This document shows, piece by piece, positions 8,034-16,263 of a stretch of DNA of 47,208 nt. A program made the position numbers and the translations under genes. The notes under the pieces were generated by a model. That model ran no database searches, was not told the origin of the DNA, and worked only from the letters and a program-made list of their open reading frames with translations. This DNA comes from JAFRXK01 sp045603305 (GTDB lineage: Bacteria; Bacillota; Clostridia; Lachnospirales; Lachnospiraceae), in assembly GCA_045603305.1 (NCBI GenBank), contig JAZULV010000113.1, positions 1 to 47,208 on the forward strand, written 5' to 3'. Position 1 is the first letter of the stretch. Each line of letters starts with the position of its first letter.

Positions 8034-8477
8034 CTAGTCAATTTTCACCTCGACAATAACAATACCTGAATCTTCCTTTGCTTTTTGAGTTGAACAAAAA
8101 ACCAGATTTCCGAATTTATTGTCATTTTTCATGCTGACCAAACTGTTATAGGCATCATATTTTGATTCCAGACCAGCTGCTATTTCGTCAACACATTTGT
8201 CATCTTCAAGCCAGTAAAATTCTATGTATTCATTATCTTTTGTCGCGCTCAAAACAGTTATTGAACTACCATTCTGTTCGATTACTTCTACAGTAACATT
8301 ATAGTTTTTATTCTCAAGATTTATTTTCATTTCATCGCTATTAGGATAATAGGTTCCCTGACCGCCTTTGTCACAAGCGGATAATATCAGACTAATAAAC
8401 AACAAAGAAATTATCAGCACCCGTTTAATATTAGTAAATTTATTTATCAGGTCAGAAACTGGTCTTATTTGTATCAT
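8034..8477 (-). CDS. Small lipoprotein, unknown function
   Basis: A 147-residue exported protein. After a long basic N-region there is a hydrophobic segment (VLIISLLFISLIL) and the lipobox LSAC near residues 32-35, so it should be lipidated on Cys35 and anchored outside the membrane. The mature part contains ordered beta-like segments but no family I recognise. AAGGAGG lies five bases before the ATG, which fixes the long N-region start. It precedes the small acidic protein gene by 24 bases and is probably co-transcribed. Confidence 0.65.
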   Translation of the reverse strand: MIQIRPVSDLINKFTNIKRVLIISLLFISLILSACDKGGQGTYYPNSDEMKINLENKNYNVTVEVIEQNGSSITVLSATKDNEYIEFYWLEDDKCVDEIAAGLESKYDAYNSLVSMKNDNKFGNLVFCSTQKAKEDSGIVIVEVKID

Positions 8478-8534
8478 GTTTACCTCCTTAACATACTCCT
8501 TGAAGCAAGATTATATCTCTAATATTTAATATTC

Positions 8535-9044
8535 TTACCTAATATAATGCACTCTCTTTTCTTCATACTGGTCTCTTGCCTCAGGTTCCTCTGCCGGATG
8601 GCCAATATATATGATATTCAGTGGCACCTGCTTTTCAGTAATGCCTAAACACTTACGTACCTTTTCTTCTGCACGTTTCTGCGGATGAATACCGCACCAT
8701 ACTGTGCCTAAACCTAAATCTGTAGCTCTAAGCAGTATATTTTCTGTTGCCGCACTACAATCCTGAATCCAATAGTCTGCCAACTGCATCGGCAGTGCTC
8801 TGGATAAATTTCCACATACTATGATTGCAAGTTTTGCGGTAATTTTCGTAAATCTTGAGGCTGATTTTAATTCTTCTAATGCCTGTTCATTTGTCACCAC
8901 ATAAAACTCCCAAGGCTTTTTGTTGCAGGCGCAGGGCCCGCTCATGGCGGCATGAAGCAGCTCTTCTATCATTTCATCAGAAACAGGCTCTTCTGTAAAT
9001 TTTCTAACACTTCTTCTTTTTAATAGTGCTTCCTTTAACTCCAT
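8535..9044 (-). CDS. Nitroreductase family protein (FMN-dependent)
   Basis: The frame is open from 9083, but GGAGG lies five bases before the ATG at 9044, giving 169 residues, the normal nitroreductase length. The N-terminal ALLKRRSVRKF (residues 6-16) is the FMN phosphate-binding motif of the family, and DLGLGTVWCGI is the conserved distal block. Members use NAD(P)H and FMN to reduce nitroaromatics, quinones or flavins; the natural substrate is unknown. The tail PAEEPEARDQYEEKRVHYI is typical of clostridial versions. It follows ecfT by 38 bases and may be read through from the ecf operon. Confidence 0.88.
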   Translation of the reverse strand: MELKEALLKRRSVRKFTEEPVSDEMIEELLHAAMSGPCACNKKPWEFYVVTNEQALEELKSASRFTKITAKLAIIVCGNLSRALPMQLADYWIQDCSAATENILLRATDLGLGTVWCGIHPQKRAEEKVRKCLGITEKQVPLNIIYIGHPAEEPEARDQYEEKRVHYIR

Positions 9045-9082
9045 AAATGCCTCCACAAAATAATAACTACTCATCAAAACCA

Positions 9083-9904
9083 TTAAAACGGCAATACATT
9101 CTTAAGCAGTACGGCTGATAAAATAATTAATGCCAAATACACAAGCACTACTATATACCCTGCAATATCCGCCTTTGAATACACCAGTGGCTTCATCTTT
9201 GTACGCCCTTCGCCGCCGTTGTAGCACCTTGCTTCCATTGCCATGGCAAGGTCTGAAGCACGCCTGAACGCTGACACAAATAAAGGTATCAACAGCGGTA
9301 CCATACTCTTCACCTTCTGAATTATATTTCCGGTGTCAAAGTCCGCACCTCTTGCCATCTGTGCCTTCATTATCTTGTCGGTTTCTTCTATCAATATCGG
9401 TATAAATCTCAGTGCAATGGACATCATCATGGCAATCTCATGCACCGGTACACCTATCTTTTTCATAAAGCCAAGACTTTTCTCAAGTCCATCGGTGAGC
9501 TGGTTCGGTGTAGTGGTATAGGTCATAAGCGATGAGCCTATAATAAGCATTACCAGTCTTACCGCCATGTGTGCGGCTCTGATAATTCCCTCTACGGATA
9601 CAACAAATATCCCCCAGCTAAACAGTATGTGTTCTCCGGTTGTAAGAAACAGATTAAAGGTCACACTGAAAAGCAAAATAAATATAATAGGTCTAAGTCC
9701 CTTTAATATAAACTTTAACGGTACCTTTGACATTCCGATTACAATACCAAGAAATGCAGCCGCAATAAGATATCCGGCCACATTATTTGCTATAAACAAG
9801 GATATGATATAAATCATGGTTCCAAAGAGTTTTATACGGGGGTCCAGTCTGTGAATCGGTGAGTCCACCGGATAGTACTGGCCAAATGTAATTTCTCTAA
9901 TCAT
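9083..9904 (-). CDS. ecfT: Energy-coupling factor transporter transmembrane protein EcfT
   Basis: EcfT is the membrane scaffold of group II ECF transporters and couples two ATPases to different substrate-binding S components for vitamins and other micronutrients. The 273-residue protein begins with the family signature GQYYPVDSPIHRLDPR and carries the two coupling-helix motifs: ARGAD (around residue 184) and AMEARCYNGG (around 221-230), the Ala-Arg-Gly-type motifs that contact the ATPases. About five to six membrane segments are present. The start lies eight bases inside ecfA2, so translation is coupled. No S component gene is beside it, as expected for the shared-module type. Confidence 0.95.
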   Translation of the reverse strand: MIREITFGQYYPVDSPIHRLDPRIKLFGTMIYIISLFIANNVAGYLIAAAFLGIVIGMSKVPLKFILKGLRPIIFILLFSVTFNLFLTTGEHILFSWGIFVVSVEGIIRAAHMAVRLVMLIIGSSLMTYTTTPNQLTDGLEKSLGFMKKIGVPVHEIAMMMSIALRFIPILIEETDKIMKAQMARGADFDTGNIIQKVKSMVPLLIPLFVSAFRRASDLAMAMEARCYNGGEGRTKMKPLVYSKADIAGYIVVLVYLALIILSAVLLKNVLPF

Positions 9905-10760
9905 TAATTTTCTCCAAATTCATCATAATCATTATTGCATCAACTGCTTTATCAACGGTTATAGGGTCTGACGGAATGTCAAATCCCTCCTCTCTTAAGC
10001 GGTTGACTATATATGTTACCTGGGGTGCCGCAAGCCCCATTGCCTCCAGCTCTTTGTAATGCTTAAATACCTCTTTAGGGGAGTTATCAAAGGCTACTTT
10101 ACCTTTATTCATAACAATAATTCTGTCTGCATACTCAGCAACATCCTCCATGCTGTGAGATACAAGAATTATAGTCATATTACGTTCTTTTCGCATATTT
10201 AATATACATTCAAGTATATCCTCACGTCCTGCCGGATCCAGCCCTGCTGTAGGCTCGTCCAAGATAAGCACCTCCGGCTCCATGGCAATCACTCCTGCTA
10301 TGGCAGCCCTTCTCTTCTGTCCTCCGGACAATTCAAAAGGTGAGTTATCATAAAATCTCTCGTCAAGACCGACTGTCCTAAGGGCAGCTATTGCTCTCTT
10401 TTCAATCTCATCTTTACTAAGTCCCATATTCTTAGGGCCAAAACACACATCAGTAAATACATCCACTTCAAAGAGCTGGTGCTCCGGGTACTGGAATACC
10501 AGCCCTACATTACTCCTAAGCTCCTTCATATTGAAGTCTTTGTCGTAAATACTTCTGCCTTTGTAATATATATTGCCCTCCGTAGCCTTAATAAGCCCGT
10601 TTAAATGCTGAATAAGCGTTGATTTACCGGAACCGGTATGTCCGATAAGGGCAATAAATTCACCTTTATTTATCTCCAGATTTATATTATCTAAAGCAAT
10701 CGTTGCTGTCGGCGTGTCCGCCCCATATATATGGGACACATTTTCAACCTTTAATATCAC
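9897..10760 (-). CDS. ecfA2: Energy-coupling factor ATPase EcfA2
   Basis: One of two ATPases that power the ECF module. It has Walker A GHTGSGKS (40-47), Q-loop Q90, signature LSGGQ (144-148) and Walker B LILDEP (165-170). The start codon is GTG at 10760 with an AGGTG-like binding site. It follows ecfA1 with a ten-base gap and overlaps ecfT by eight bases. The second, downstream position and the LFEVDVFTDVCFGPKN block around the Q-loop mark it as the A2 (A') type. Confidence 0.95.
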   Translation of the reverse strand: MILKVENVSHIYGADTPTATIALDNINLEINKGEFIALIGHTGSGKSTLIQHLNGLIKATEGNIYYKGRSIYDKDFNMKELRSNVGLVFQYPEHQLFEVDVFTDVCFGPKNMGLSKDEIEKRAIAALRTVGLDERFYDNSPFELSGGQKRRAAIAGVIAMEPEVLILDEPTAGLDPAGREDILECILNMRKERNMTIILVSHSMEDVAEYADRIIVMNKGKVAFDNSPKEVFKHYKELEAMGLAAPQVTYIVNRLREEGFDIPSDPITVDKAVDAIMIMMNLEKIND

Positions 10761-10770
10761 TAATATTCAC

Positions 10771-11625
10771 CTATGCCTTTACTCTCTTCAACTCTTCTAC
10801 AAATTCATCTATCGTAAGTATACATTCTTTTATCGGAAGTCCTTCTTTCCTAAGCTTGTAGGCAAGCTCTGTAACCTGGGGTACATCAAGCCTCAAAACT
10901 TTAAGCTCTTCCACCTTTGAAAATATCTCTCTGGGTGTGCCCTCCATTACGACCTTACCCTTGTCCATAACAATGACACGGTCAGTCTCTATTACTTCTT
11001 CCATGTAATGAGTAATAAGTATGACTGTTATTTTTTCTTCTTTATTAAGCTTCTTTACTGTGGCAATTACTTCTTTTCTGCCGTTCGGGTCCAGCATGGC
11101 GGTAGGCTCGTCCAACACAATGCACTTAGGCTTCATTGCTACCACGCCGGCAATCGCAACCCTCTGTTTCTGCCCGCCGGACAACTTGTTAGGGGATTTG
11201 CTTCTAAATTCAGTCATTCCTACTCTGTCAAGGCTTTCATCAACACTCTCCCAGATTTCATTAGTAGGAACACCGATATTCTCAAGTCCAAAGGCTACAT
11301 CTTCCTCAACAACAGTTCCGATAATCTGGTTGTCCGGGTTCTGAAACACCATGCCGGCAGTGCGACGTATCTCCCAAAGATTGTCCTCTACAGAAGAATC
11401 CCGGCCATCTATCCAAATGGTGCCCTCCGACGGAACAAGCAGTGCATTCATATGCTTTGCAAGAGTAGACTTACCGGAACCATTGTGTCCTAGAATCGCC
11501 ACGAACTCACCCTCGGCAATGTCGATATCCACACAGTCCACCGCACGATTTATCTCTTCAATATTCTCTTCATCATCACGCTTGATATAATTAAATAAAA
11601 GCTTGCTTGTCTTAATAATTCCCAT
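10771..11625 (-). CDS. ecfA1: Energy-coupling factor ATPase EcfA1
   Basis: The first ATPase of the ECF module, with Walker A GHNGSGKS (46-53), FQNPDNQ around the Q-loop (94-100), signature LSGGQ (148-152) and Walker B CIVLDEP (168-174). The VFQNPDNQIIGTVVEEDVAFGLEN stretch is characteristic of the A1 type. It is first in the ecfA1-ecfA2-ecfT operon, preceded by its own predicted promoter (11661-11689), and normally stands directly after rplQ in Firmicutes. Confidence 0.95.
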   Translation of the reverse strand: MGIIKTSKLLFNYIKRDDEENIEEINRAVDCVDIDIAEGEFVAILGHNGSGKSTLAKHMNALLVPSEGTIWIDGRDSSVEDNLWEIRRTAGMVFQNPDNQIIGTVVEEDVAFGLENIGVPTNEIWESVDESLDRVGMTEFRSKSPNKLSGGQKQRVAIAGVVAMKPKCIVLDEPTAMLDPNGRKEVIATVKKLNKEEKITVILITHYMEEVIETDRVIVMDKGKVVMEGTPREIFSKVEELKVLRLDVPQVTELAYKLRKEGLPIKECILTIDEFVEELKRVKA

Positions 11626-11660
11626 AAATACACCCTGACTATAAAATATTTCAATATATC

Positions 11661-11689
11661 ATTTTATCTTATCTGCTATGAAAAATCAA
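11661..11689 (-). promoter_or_regulatory. Predicted sigma-A promoter of ecfA1-ecfA2-ecfT
   Basis: TTGATT (11689-11684), a 17-base spacer and TAAAAT (11666-11661) on the minus strand, about 35 bases ahead of the ecfA1 start. It lies after the terminator at 11781-11814, so the ecf genes have their own promoter and do not rely on the upstream small-gene block. Confidence 0.6.
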
Positions 11690-11780
11690 CATATCAGAAA
11701 TTCAAACTGATAATTAAAAACACATATAGTATAAATCAATTGTTTTCTTTAATTGTTAATACCACTATAATTATACACAT

Positions 11781-11814
11781 AAAAACAGATGGCAGGAAAC
11801 CTCCATACCATCTG
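11781..11814 (-). terminator. Rho-independent terminator after the small-gene block
   Basis: On the minus strand CAGATGG (11814-equivalent arm) and CCATCTG (11792-11786) form a seven-pair stem with an inner GGAGG/TCCT pairing, followed directly by TTTTT. It lies eight bases past the stop of the 87-residue protein gene at 11822 and separates that block from the ecf operon. Confidence 0.85.
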
Positions 11815-11821
11815 CTAATAC

Positions 11822-12085
11822 TTATTTATGTATTATAATCTTATAACACCTGTAAATCCACCAGATTACCACTAACAACGCAACTACTAGAAGTATCCCG
11901 GCCATTCCCGCACTTCCTTCATTGTATGCAGTAAATGCACAAAATACAAACAGTGCTAACATCGCAGCAACAATCCCCGTTAGTATCAATAATCGTGCAG
12001 GTTTTGGTGTCTTTGAATTATCTACTTTTCCAAAAATTACTTCACTAATTATATCAACAAAAATCTCCAATATACCATCTAACAT
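11822..12085 (-). CDS. Small two-segment membrane protein, unknown function
   Basis: An 87-residue protein with an amphipathic N-terminus and two hydrophobic segments (about residues 31-53 and 60-79) joined by a short glycine-rich turn (NEGSAGMAG). No known family is recognised. The binding site before the ATG is weak, so the start is uncertain, but a clear terminator follows the stop, which supports a real gene at the end of a transcript. Confidence 0.5.
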   Translation of the reverse strand: MLDGILEIFVDIISEVIFGKVDNSKTPKPARLLILTGIVAAMLALFVFCAFTAYNEGSAGMAGILLVVALLVVIWWIYRCYKIIIHK

Positions 12086-12130
12086 TCCAGCTTATTAATC
12101 CTTTCTTCCGTAAATAAATATATGTCTGCA

Positions 12131-12331
12131 TTACTGGCTCTTCTTGTTTTTTCTGCTTTCAATAATTATCATAATTATTTTCCACACAGTCCAGCCTAAG
12201 GTTATTACTATAGCATCATCCCAAATAAATGCATCAGTCCATCCTAGCTTGCTGGTAATTGAAAGCATAATAACTATTATAATAAAATATAATATAGGTT
12301 CTTTTATAAATTTAATTAACTTTTCTTTCAT
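12131..12331 (-). CDS. Small membrane protein, unknown function
   Basis: The frame is open from 12409, inside the neighbouring gene, but AAAGGAG lies nine bases ahead of the ATG at 12331, giving a 66-residue product. It has two hydrophobic stretches (about 11-25 and 38-57) flanked by lysines, and a basic tail SRKNKKSQ. Not recognised. It follows the 102-residue gene by 28 bases. Confidence 0.5.
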   Translation of the reverse strand: MKEKLIKFIKEPILYFIIIVIMLSITSKLGWTDAFIWDDAIVITLGWTVWKIIMIIIESRKNKKSQ

Positions 12332-12359
12332 ACTCGCTTTCTCCTTTACCAATTTAAGT

Positions 12360-12668
12360 TTAACAGTGTTCAAACCGCTGAAGCCAGTCTTTAATATCAA
12401 CTCCTTCAATTGTATTAATCATAACATTGTCCCATCTCTCAAACAATGATTTTCCGTTGTATATTTTTGCATTAATCAGTTCTTCAGCACTATTAAATTC
12501 ACAGCCATCTTTTATATCACAATATCCGGCCCAATACGGCTTATTATGTTGCGGCAAGTACCCAATATAATACTCTGTTTCCTCCTCATCGTCTTTAAAA
12601 TAAAAACATGTTTCATTAATATTCAAACCGACTTCTAATTGTCTAAAATAAAATTCAAACTCTAACAT
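12360..12668 (-). CDS. Small acidic cytoplasmic protein, unknown function
   Basis: A 102-residue acidic protein with many aromatic residues (FYFKDDEEETEYYIGYLPQHNKPYWAGY) and no membrane segment. The opening beta-strand-like segment and the later AEELINAKIYNGKSLFERWDN helix suggest a small alpha/beta fold. No family is recognised. No good ribosome binding site precedes the ATG at 12668, so the start is less sure. It is similar in character to 7677-8009, and immunity-like roles are possible but unsupported. Confidence 0.45.
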   Translation of the reverse strand: MLEFEFYFRQLEVGLNINETCFYFKDDEEETEYYIGYLPQHNKPYWAGYCDIKDGCEFNSAEELINAKIYNGKSLFERWDNVMINTIEGVDIKDWLQRFEHC

Positions 12669-12702
12669 GATAAATTATACTTTCATTAATAAATTGTCTC
12701 TC

Positions 12703-13128
12703 TTAAATGCAAGGAAATTCGCCACCCCTTGATTTGAAAACTGACTCTATCAATTCTCTCTCTTCATCGGATATATATACATAACACATATCATTATAAT
12801 TTAGCAGTACACCGCATTTATCCCGGGCTAATCCAAATATTACTCCGTTAATCGTTACGGAAATATCCTTGCTGAACCCGCACGAAGAAGCTCCTGATAT
12901 CAATGATTTTTGTGTTTTACCATTGAGAACACTCACAACCAATTCCATCTCTTTATCAGTCAACGTATCCGTAAAGGATACGCCTGTGTACTCATTAACA
13001 TAGGTTACCTTCCCGGTATCCGCAGAATCAAGCTCAATTGTACTATTTTTATATTTTATTATAACCAGTACAACACCTAATACAACTACAGCAATAGCAG
13101 CAACCAGTAGTATTTTCCTTGTTTTCAT
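12703..13128 (-). CDS. Membrane-anchored extracellular protein, unknown function
   Basis: A 141-residue protein with a short basic start (MKTRK), a strong hydrophobic segment (residues 6-24) without a clear signal peptidase site, and an outer domain of about 115 residues. That domain contains three cysteines (C83, C104, C117 approximately) and ends in CI. AAGGAGG lies five bases ahead of the ATG. Family unknown; the N-terminal segment suggests a tethered rather than released protein. Confidence 0.6.
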   Translation of the reverse strand: MKTRKILLVAAIAVVVLGVVLVIIKYKNSTIELDSADTGKVTYVNEYTGVSFTDTLTDKEMELVVSVLNGKTQKSLISGASSCGFSKDISVTINGVIFGLARDKCGVLLNYNDMCYVYISDEERELIESVFKSRGGEFPCI

Positions 13129-13225
13129 GGTTACCTCCTTGCAAAACCTACAATCTGCTAAATTATTTTACTCTCCAATATTCTGTTTATAGTTCAACAA
13201 ATCTTAATTTGTTGTCCCACAAAAT

Positions 13226-13639
13226 TTATTTCATAACAATTTTCTTATGCACTTCTTCAAGTTCATGTTTTGCTCCCGGAAATTCAGGCCATTCTCCGGC
13301 TTCTCCAAGTCCATCGTTACGTCTTCTAGGAATAATATGAATATGTAAATGCGGAACAGTCTGACCTGCCGATTCATCATTTGCGTTCATCAAATCTATG
13401 CCATCATATCCACAATTATCAACCAAATGATTTGAAACTTTTTTTACAGTATTCATAGTGTGGTTCCATGTATCATGGTCGCAGTCCAATATGCTTTTAA
13501 AATGTTTCTTAGGAATAACTAAAACATGTCCGTCAACATCTTTCGCTATGTCCATAAATGCCATTGTATATTCATCTTCAAACACTTTCATGCTTGAAAA
13601 CTCACCGCTGGCTATTTTACAAAAAACACATTCTTTCAT
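13226..13639 (-). CDS. HIT family protein (histidine triad nucleotide hydrolase)
   Basis: A 137-residue member of the HIT superfamily, which hydrolyses nucleoside phosphoramidates or dinucleotides. The histidine triad is H97-x-H99-x-H101 in VPHLHIHIIPRR, preceded by the conserved N86 in MNANDESAGQ. C4 and C7 near the start (CVFC), with two later histidines, form the likely structural zinc site found in many HIT proteins. AAAGGAG precedes the ATG. It is downstream of the 2H phosphoesterase gene by 31 bases. Confidence 0.93.
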   Translation of the reverse strand: MKECVFCKIASGEFSSMKVFEDEYTMAFMDIAKDVDGHVLVIPKKHFKSILDCDHDTWNHTMNTVKKVSNHLVDNCGYDGIDLMNANDESAGQTVPHLHIHIIPRRRNDGLGEAGEWPEFPGAKHELEEVHKKIVMK

Positions 13640-13670
13640 TAAGTATTTCTCCTTTAATTGCTTTTAAATT

Positions 13671-14168
13671 TCAATCTGCTCCAATAAGCTTTACTGACAG
13701 AATATGCCTTGTCGGCCAGAATTCATATAGATGCAGTGTTTCAACCTTTCCGCAAAATGATGAAAAATCGTGAAGCACAATAGGTAGTGCTTTTAGTATC
13801 ACATCCGGCTCGTCAATAATCATAGTTGTATGCGGTGTCCAGTTATAACTATCACCAAACTTCTCTTTCAATTTCAACAGTTGCTCATTGGAATCCGGAG
13901 CCACAAACAAAACCCTGCCTCCTCCAAAAATACCGATATGATTAAAAGTTACCTCAAAGGATGGGGCTTCCATTGATAATTTACGGAGTAAATCTACTAA
14001 TTCTGCTTCTTTTTCTGTTGAAAAAGAGCCTAATGTTATATGCTGAGGGATATTTTTGGTATGGGTACCCGTAAAACCATATTCATATAATTTGTTTTGA
14101 ATATTTGCCAGATGTATCTCTGTCCTGTCATCATACCCCGCTAATACATATAATGCTTTATCAGCCAT
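13671..14168 (-). CDS. 2H phosphoesterase / 2'-5' RNA ligase family protein
   Basis: A 165-residue protein with the paired H-x-T motifs of the 2H phosphoesterase superfamily: HIT at 43-45 (QHITLGSF) and HTT at 113-115 (PHTTMII), at the usual spacing. Related proteins act on cyclic phosphates or 2'-5' RNA linkages. Length matches LigT-like proteins. Its neighbours, ROK regulator upstream (24-base gap) and HIT protein downstream, suggest a small operon, but the substrate is unknown. Confidence 0.85.
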   Translation of the reverse strand: MADKALYVLAGYDDRTEIHLANIQNKLYEYGFTGTHTKNIPQHITLGSFSTEKEAELVDLLRKLSMEAPSFEVTFNHIGIFGGGRVLFVAPDSNEQLLKLKEKFGDSYNWTPHTTMIIDEPDVILKALPIVLHDFSSFCGKVETLHLYEFWPTRHILSVKLIGAD

Positions 14169-14192
14169 AAAGAGCCTCCATAAACTTAAACA

Positions 14193-15362
14193 TTACTCGC
14201 CATTAATAAGCAGATTCCCCTCAAATATCTGCTCCAATACACATACTGCACTTCCGACAATCTGTGCTCTTTCTCCAAACCTTGGTCTCACAACTCTTAT
14301 ATAATTGTGTGACTTGGAAAGCTTGATACTATTTATCTTTCTCTCCAGGTAGTTTAAATACTTGTCAGGAAGAAATACGCCTCTGTCTCCCAGCATTATT
14401 GCCTGAGGATTAAAAAAGTTAATACTGGATACAAGACCGTAGCTTAAATATTCCATCATCTCCATAAGCACTCTGTCTACTCTTGGGTCATCTGTCATCT
14501 CACAAAACTCAGCAAAGGTGTGTACTTTGCCGGTTTCCATAGTAATTCTCTTTTCGATTACATTTGCACTAGCGTAGGTCTCAAGGCAGCCTCTGCTTCC
14601 GCAATCGCAATAATTACCATGATAATCTATACTTGTATGACCTACTTCACTGGTAAGCATGGAGGAATTCTGCATAAGCGTACCGTTTAGTATAATTCCG
14701 GAGCCAATACCACTGGTAATTCCTAAGAATATAAAATCATTAAACTCCTTACCGAAGCCAAAGTATTTCTCTGCCAGCGCTGCATTATTGTACTGGCTGT
14801 CCATGTATACCGGAATATTGTATTTACTTTTAATTATGTCTACTATACGAACATTGGTAATACCATTAAAATTCGGAGGATTCAAAATAACGCCGTTAGC
14901 CACATCTACCGGACCAATACTTCCGATTCCTATGGCGATTACATTCTCTGCTCCATCAAGCATTTCATCAATGAGGGTCAGTACTAAATCGACCAGACCT
15001 TCTTTAGTTTTCGTCTTAAGCTCTCTGTATATTGATGATAATATATTTAATTTCAAATCACATAAGGCTATGCTGCAGCCTTCGCGGCCGATATGTAATC
15101 CAATAACCTTCGGTCCCTGCTCTGCAATGTCTAAAATAATAGGACTTCTTCCAACACTACGAATTGTTTCAACATGAGCTTCCTCAACAATTCCCATATT
15201 AATCAGATCTGACACTATATTTGAAACAGACATCTTAGTAAGACCGCTTTCTCTGGATAGCTCAATTCTTGATCTGCACTTTCCGGTTATAATCATCTTA
15301 AAAATCAATGCCCTGTTTTTAGTTTTCAGACCTCGGTAATTTATTCCTTGTTCTTCTGACAT
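14193..15362 (-). CDS. ROK family transcriptional regulator
   Basis: The frame is open from 15458, but GGAGGAG lies just ahead of the ATG at 15362, giving 389 residues, the usual ROK repressor length. An N-terminal winged helix-turn-helix occupies about residues 14-60 (ELSRESGLTKMSVSNIVSDLINMGIV). The ROK sugar-kinase-like domain follows, with the zinc motif H242, C252, C254 and C259 in GHTSIDYHGNYCDCGSRGCLE. Members bind sugars or sugar phosphates to control transport and catabolism genes. No sugar genes are next to it; a palindrome in its own leader (15391-15404) suggests autoregulation. The inducer is unknown. Confidence 0.9.
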   Translation of the reverse strand: MSEEQGINYRGLKTKNRALIFKMIITGKCRSRIELSRESGLTKMSVSNIVSDLINMGIVEEAHVETIRSVGRSPIILDIAEQGPKVIGLHIGREGCSIALCDLKLNILSSIYRELKTKTKEGLVDLVLTLIDEMLDGAENVIAIGIGSIGPVDVANGVILNPPNFNGITNVRIVDIIKSKYNIPVYMDSQYNNAALAEKYFGFGKEFNDFIFLGITSGIGSGIILNGTLMQNSSMLTSEVGHTSIDYHGNYCDCGSRGCLETYASANVIEKRITMETGKVHTFAEFCEMTDDPRVDRVLMEMMEYLSYGLVSSINFFNPQAIMLGDRGVFLPDKYLNYLERKINSIKLSKSHNYIRVVRPRFGERAQIVGSAVCVLEQIFEGNLLINGE

Positions 15363-15390
15363 TTCTCCTCCAATACATACATAAAAATTT

Positions 15391-15404
15391 GTATACATGT
15401 ATAC
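15391..15404. promoter_or_regulatory. Perfect 14-base palindrome, candidate operator of the ROK gene
   Basis: GTATACATGTATAC is a perfect palindrome, 28 bases ahead of the ROK start codon and just downstream of its predicted -10. This location fits a repressor site that blocks the start of transcription. Binding by the ROK protein itself is an inference from position. Confidence 0.55.
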
Positions 15405-15414
15405 CTTACAGACA

Positions 15415-15443
15415 ATTTTACATACAAATATTACTTTTGTCAA
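15415..15443 (-). promoter_or_regulatory. Predicted sigma-A promoter of the ROK regulator
   Basis: TTGACA (15443-15438), 17-base spacer, TAAAAT (15420-15415) on the minus strand. Transcription would begin near 15408, right beside the palindrome at 15391-15404, with the ROK start codon about 46 bases downstream. Confidence 0.7.
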
Positions 15444-15548
15444 ACTTTGCATTTTCAAAAATTATCAAAGCTTAACATGGTATCTTCTTATTTCAAAATA
15501 GATTAAACTTTGTATTTAACTCTAATTTTCCTATGCCAATCATACAAC

Positions 15549-15589
15549 GAAAAAGGGTATCTCAAAGAAATACATCTCTGAAATACCCT
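15549..15589 (-). terminator. Rho-independent terminator after rplQ
   Basis: On the minus strand AGGGTAT (15589-15583) pairs with ATACCCT (15560-15554), with three further pairs beyond one mismatch, followed by a TTTT run. It begins 18 bases after the rplQ stop and closes the S10-spc-alpha transcript. Confidence 0.85.
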
Positions 15590-15606
15590 CTAAAGTTACG
15601 TATTAA

Positions 15607-16143
15607 TTATACTAACTCGATGATTACTTCCATAGCAGCATCGCCCTTACGTGGTCCGATCTTGATGATACGTGTGTAACCACCCTTACGGTCAACGTAC
15701 TTTGGTGCAATCTCATCAAAAAGCTTAGCAGGAAGATCAACTGACTTTGTGTTTCTCTTTCTTCCGGCACCTTCTGTAGGAACTTCAGTTACCGGGTAAA
15801 GAACTGAAAGCATCTTTCTTCTTGCATTAAGTCTGCTTGGCATATCCTTCTTGATAGTCTTCTCAATTTCATCATAAACTGTAACCTTCTTACCGTCTAC
15901 AACTTCCTTGATTCTCTTGCCATCCTTGTCCTTGCGGGCAACCTTAGCCTTAACTGTTACTTCTTCGAAGTTATCCTTCTCCTTAACAGCGAGTGCTATA
16001 AGAGGCTCAACTATCTTACGAACTTCCTTAGCTCTTGTCTCTGTTGTTGTAATCTTTCCATTGTTAATCAAAGCAGTTGCAAGGCTTCTAAGCATTGCCT
16101 TTCTCTGATCTGATGTTCTTCCAAGTTTTCTATAACCTGCCAT
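15607..16143 (-). CDS. rplQ: 50S ribosomal protein L17, long form
   Basis: L17 of the large subunit. The start at 16143 (MAGYRKLGRTSDQRKAMLRSLATALI) is supported by GGAGG eight bases upstream; the longer open frame to 16212 has no support. The conserved end GGYTRIIKIGPRKGDAAMEVIIELV is intact. At 178 residues it is about 55-60 longer than the Bacillus protein, because of an insertion of charged sequence between about residues 52 and 110 (KDKDGKRIKEVVDGKKVTVYDEI). A long L17 is known from Lachnospiraceae. It is the last gene of the alpha cluster. Confidence 0.96.
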   Translation of the reverse strand: MAGYRKLGRTSDQRKAMLRSLATALINNGKITTTETRAKEVRKIVEPLIALAVKEKDNFEEVTVKAKVARKDKDGKRIKEVVDGKKVTVYDEIEKTIKKDMPSRLNARRKMLSVLYPVTEVPTEGAGRKRNTKSVDLPAKLFDEIAPKYVDRKGGYTRIIKIGPRKGDAAMEVIIELV

Positions 16144-16263
16144 CGTTTTTCCTCCATTTGTGGAACGCTTTACTAAACACATCGGGCTTACTAGCAAGCG
16201 CTTTAGCTCCATAAAATATATTTTTGAAAAGATGTGTCATGACATGCATGACAGTAACTTTTG

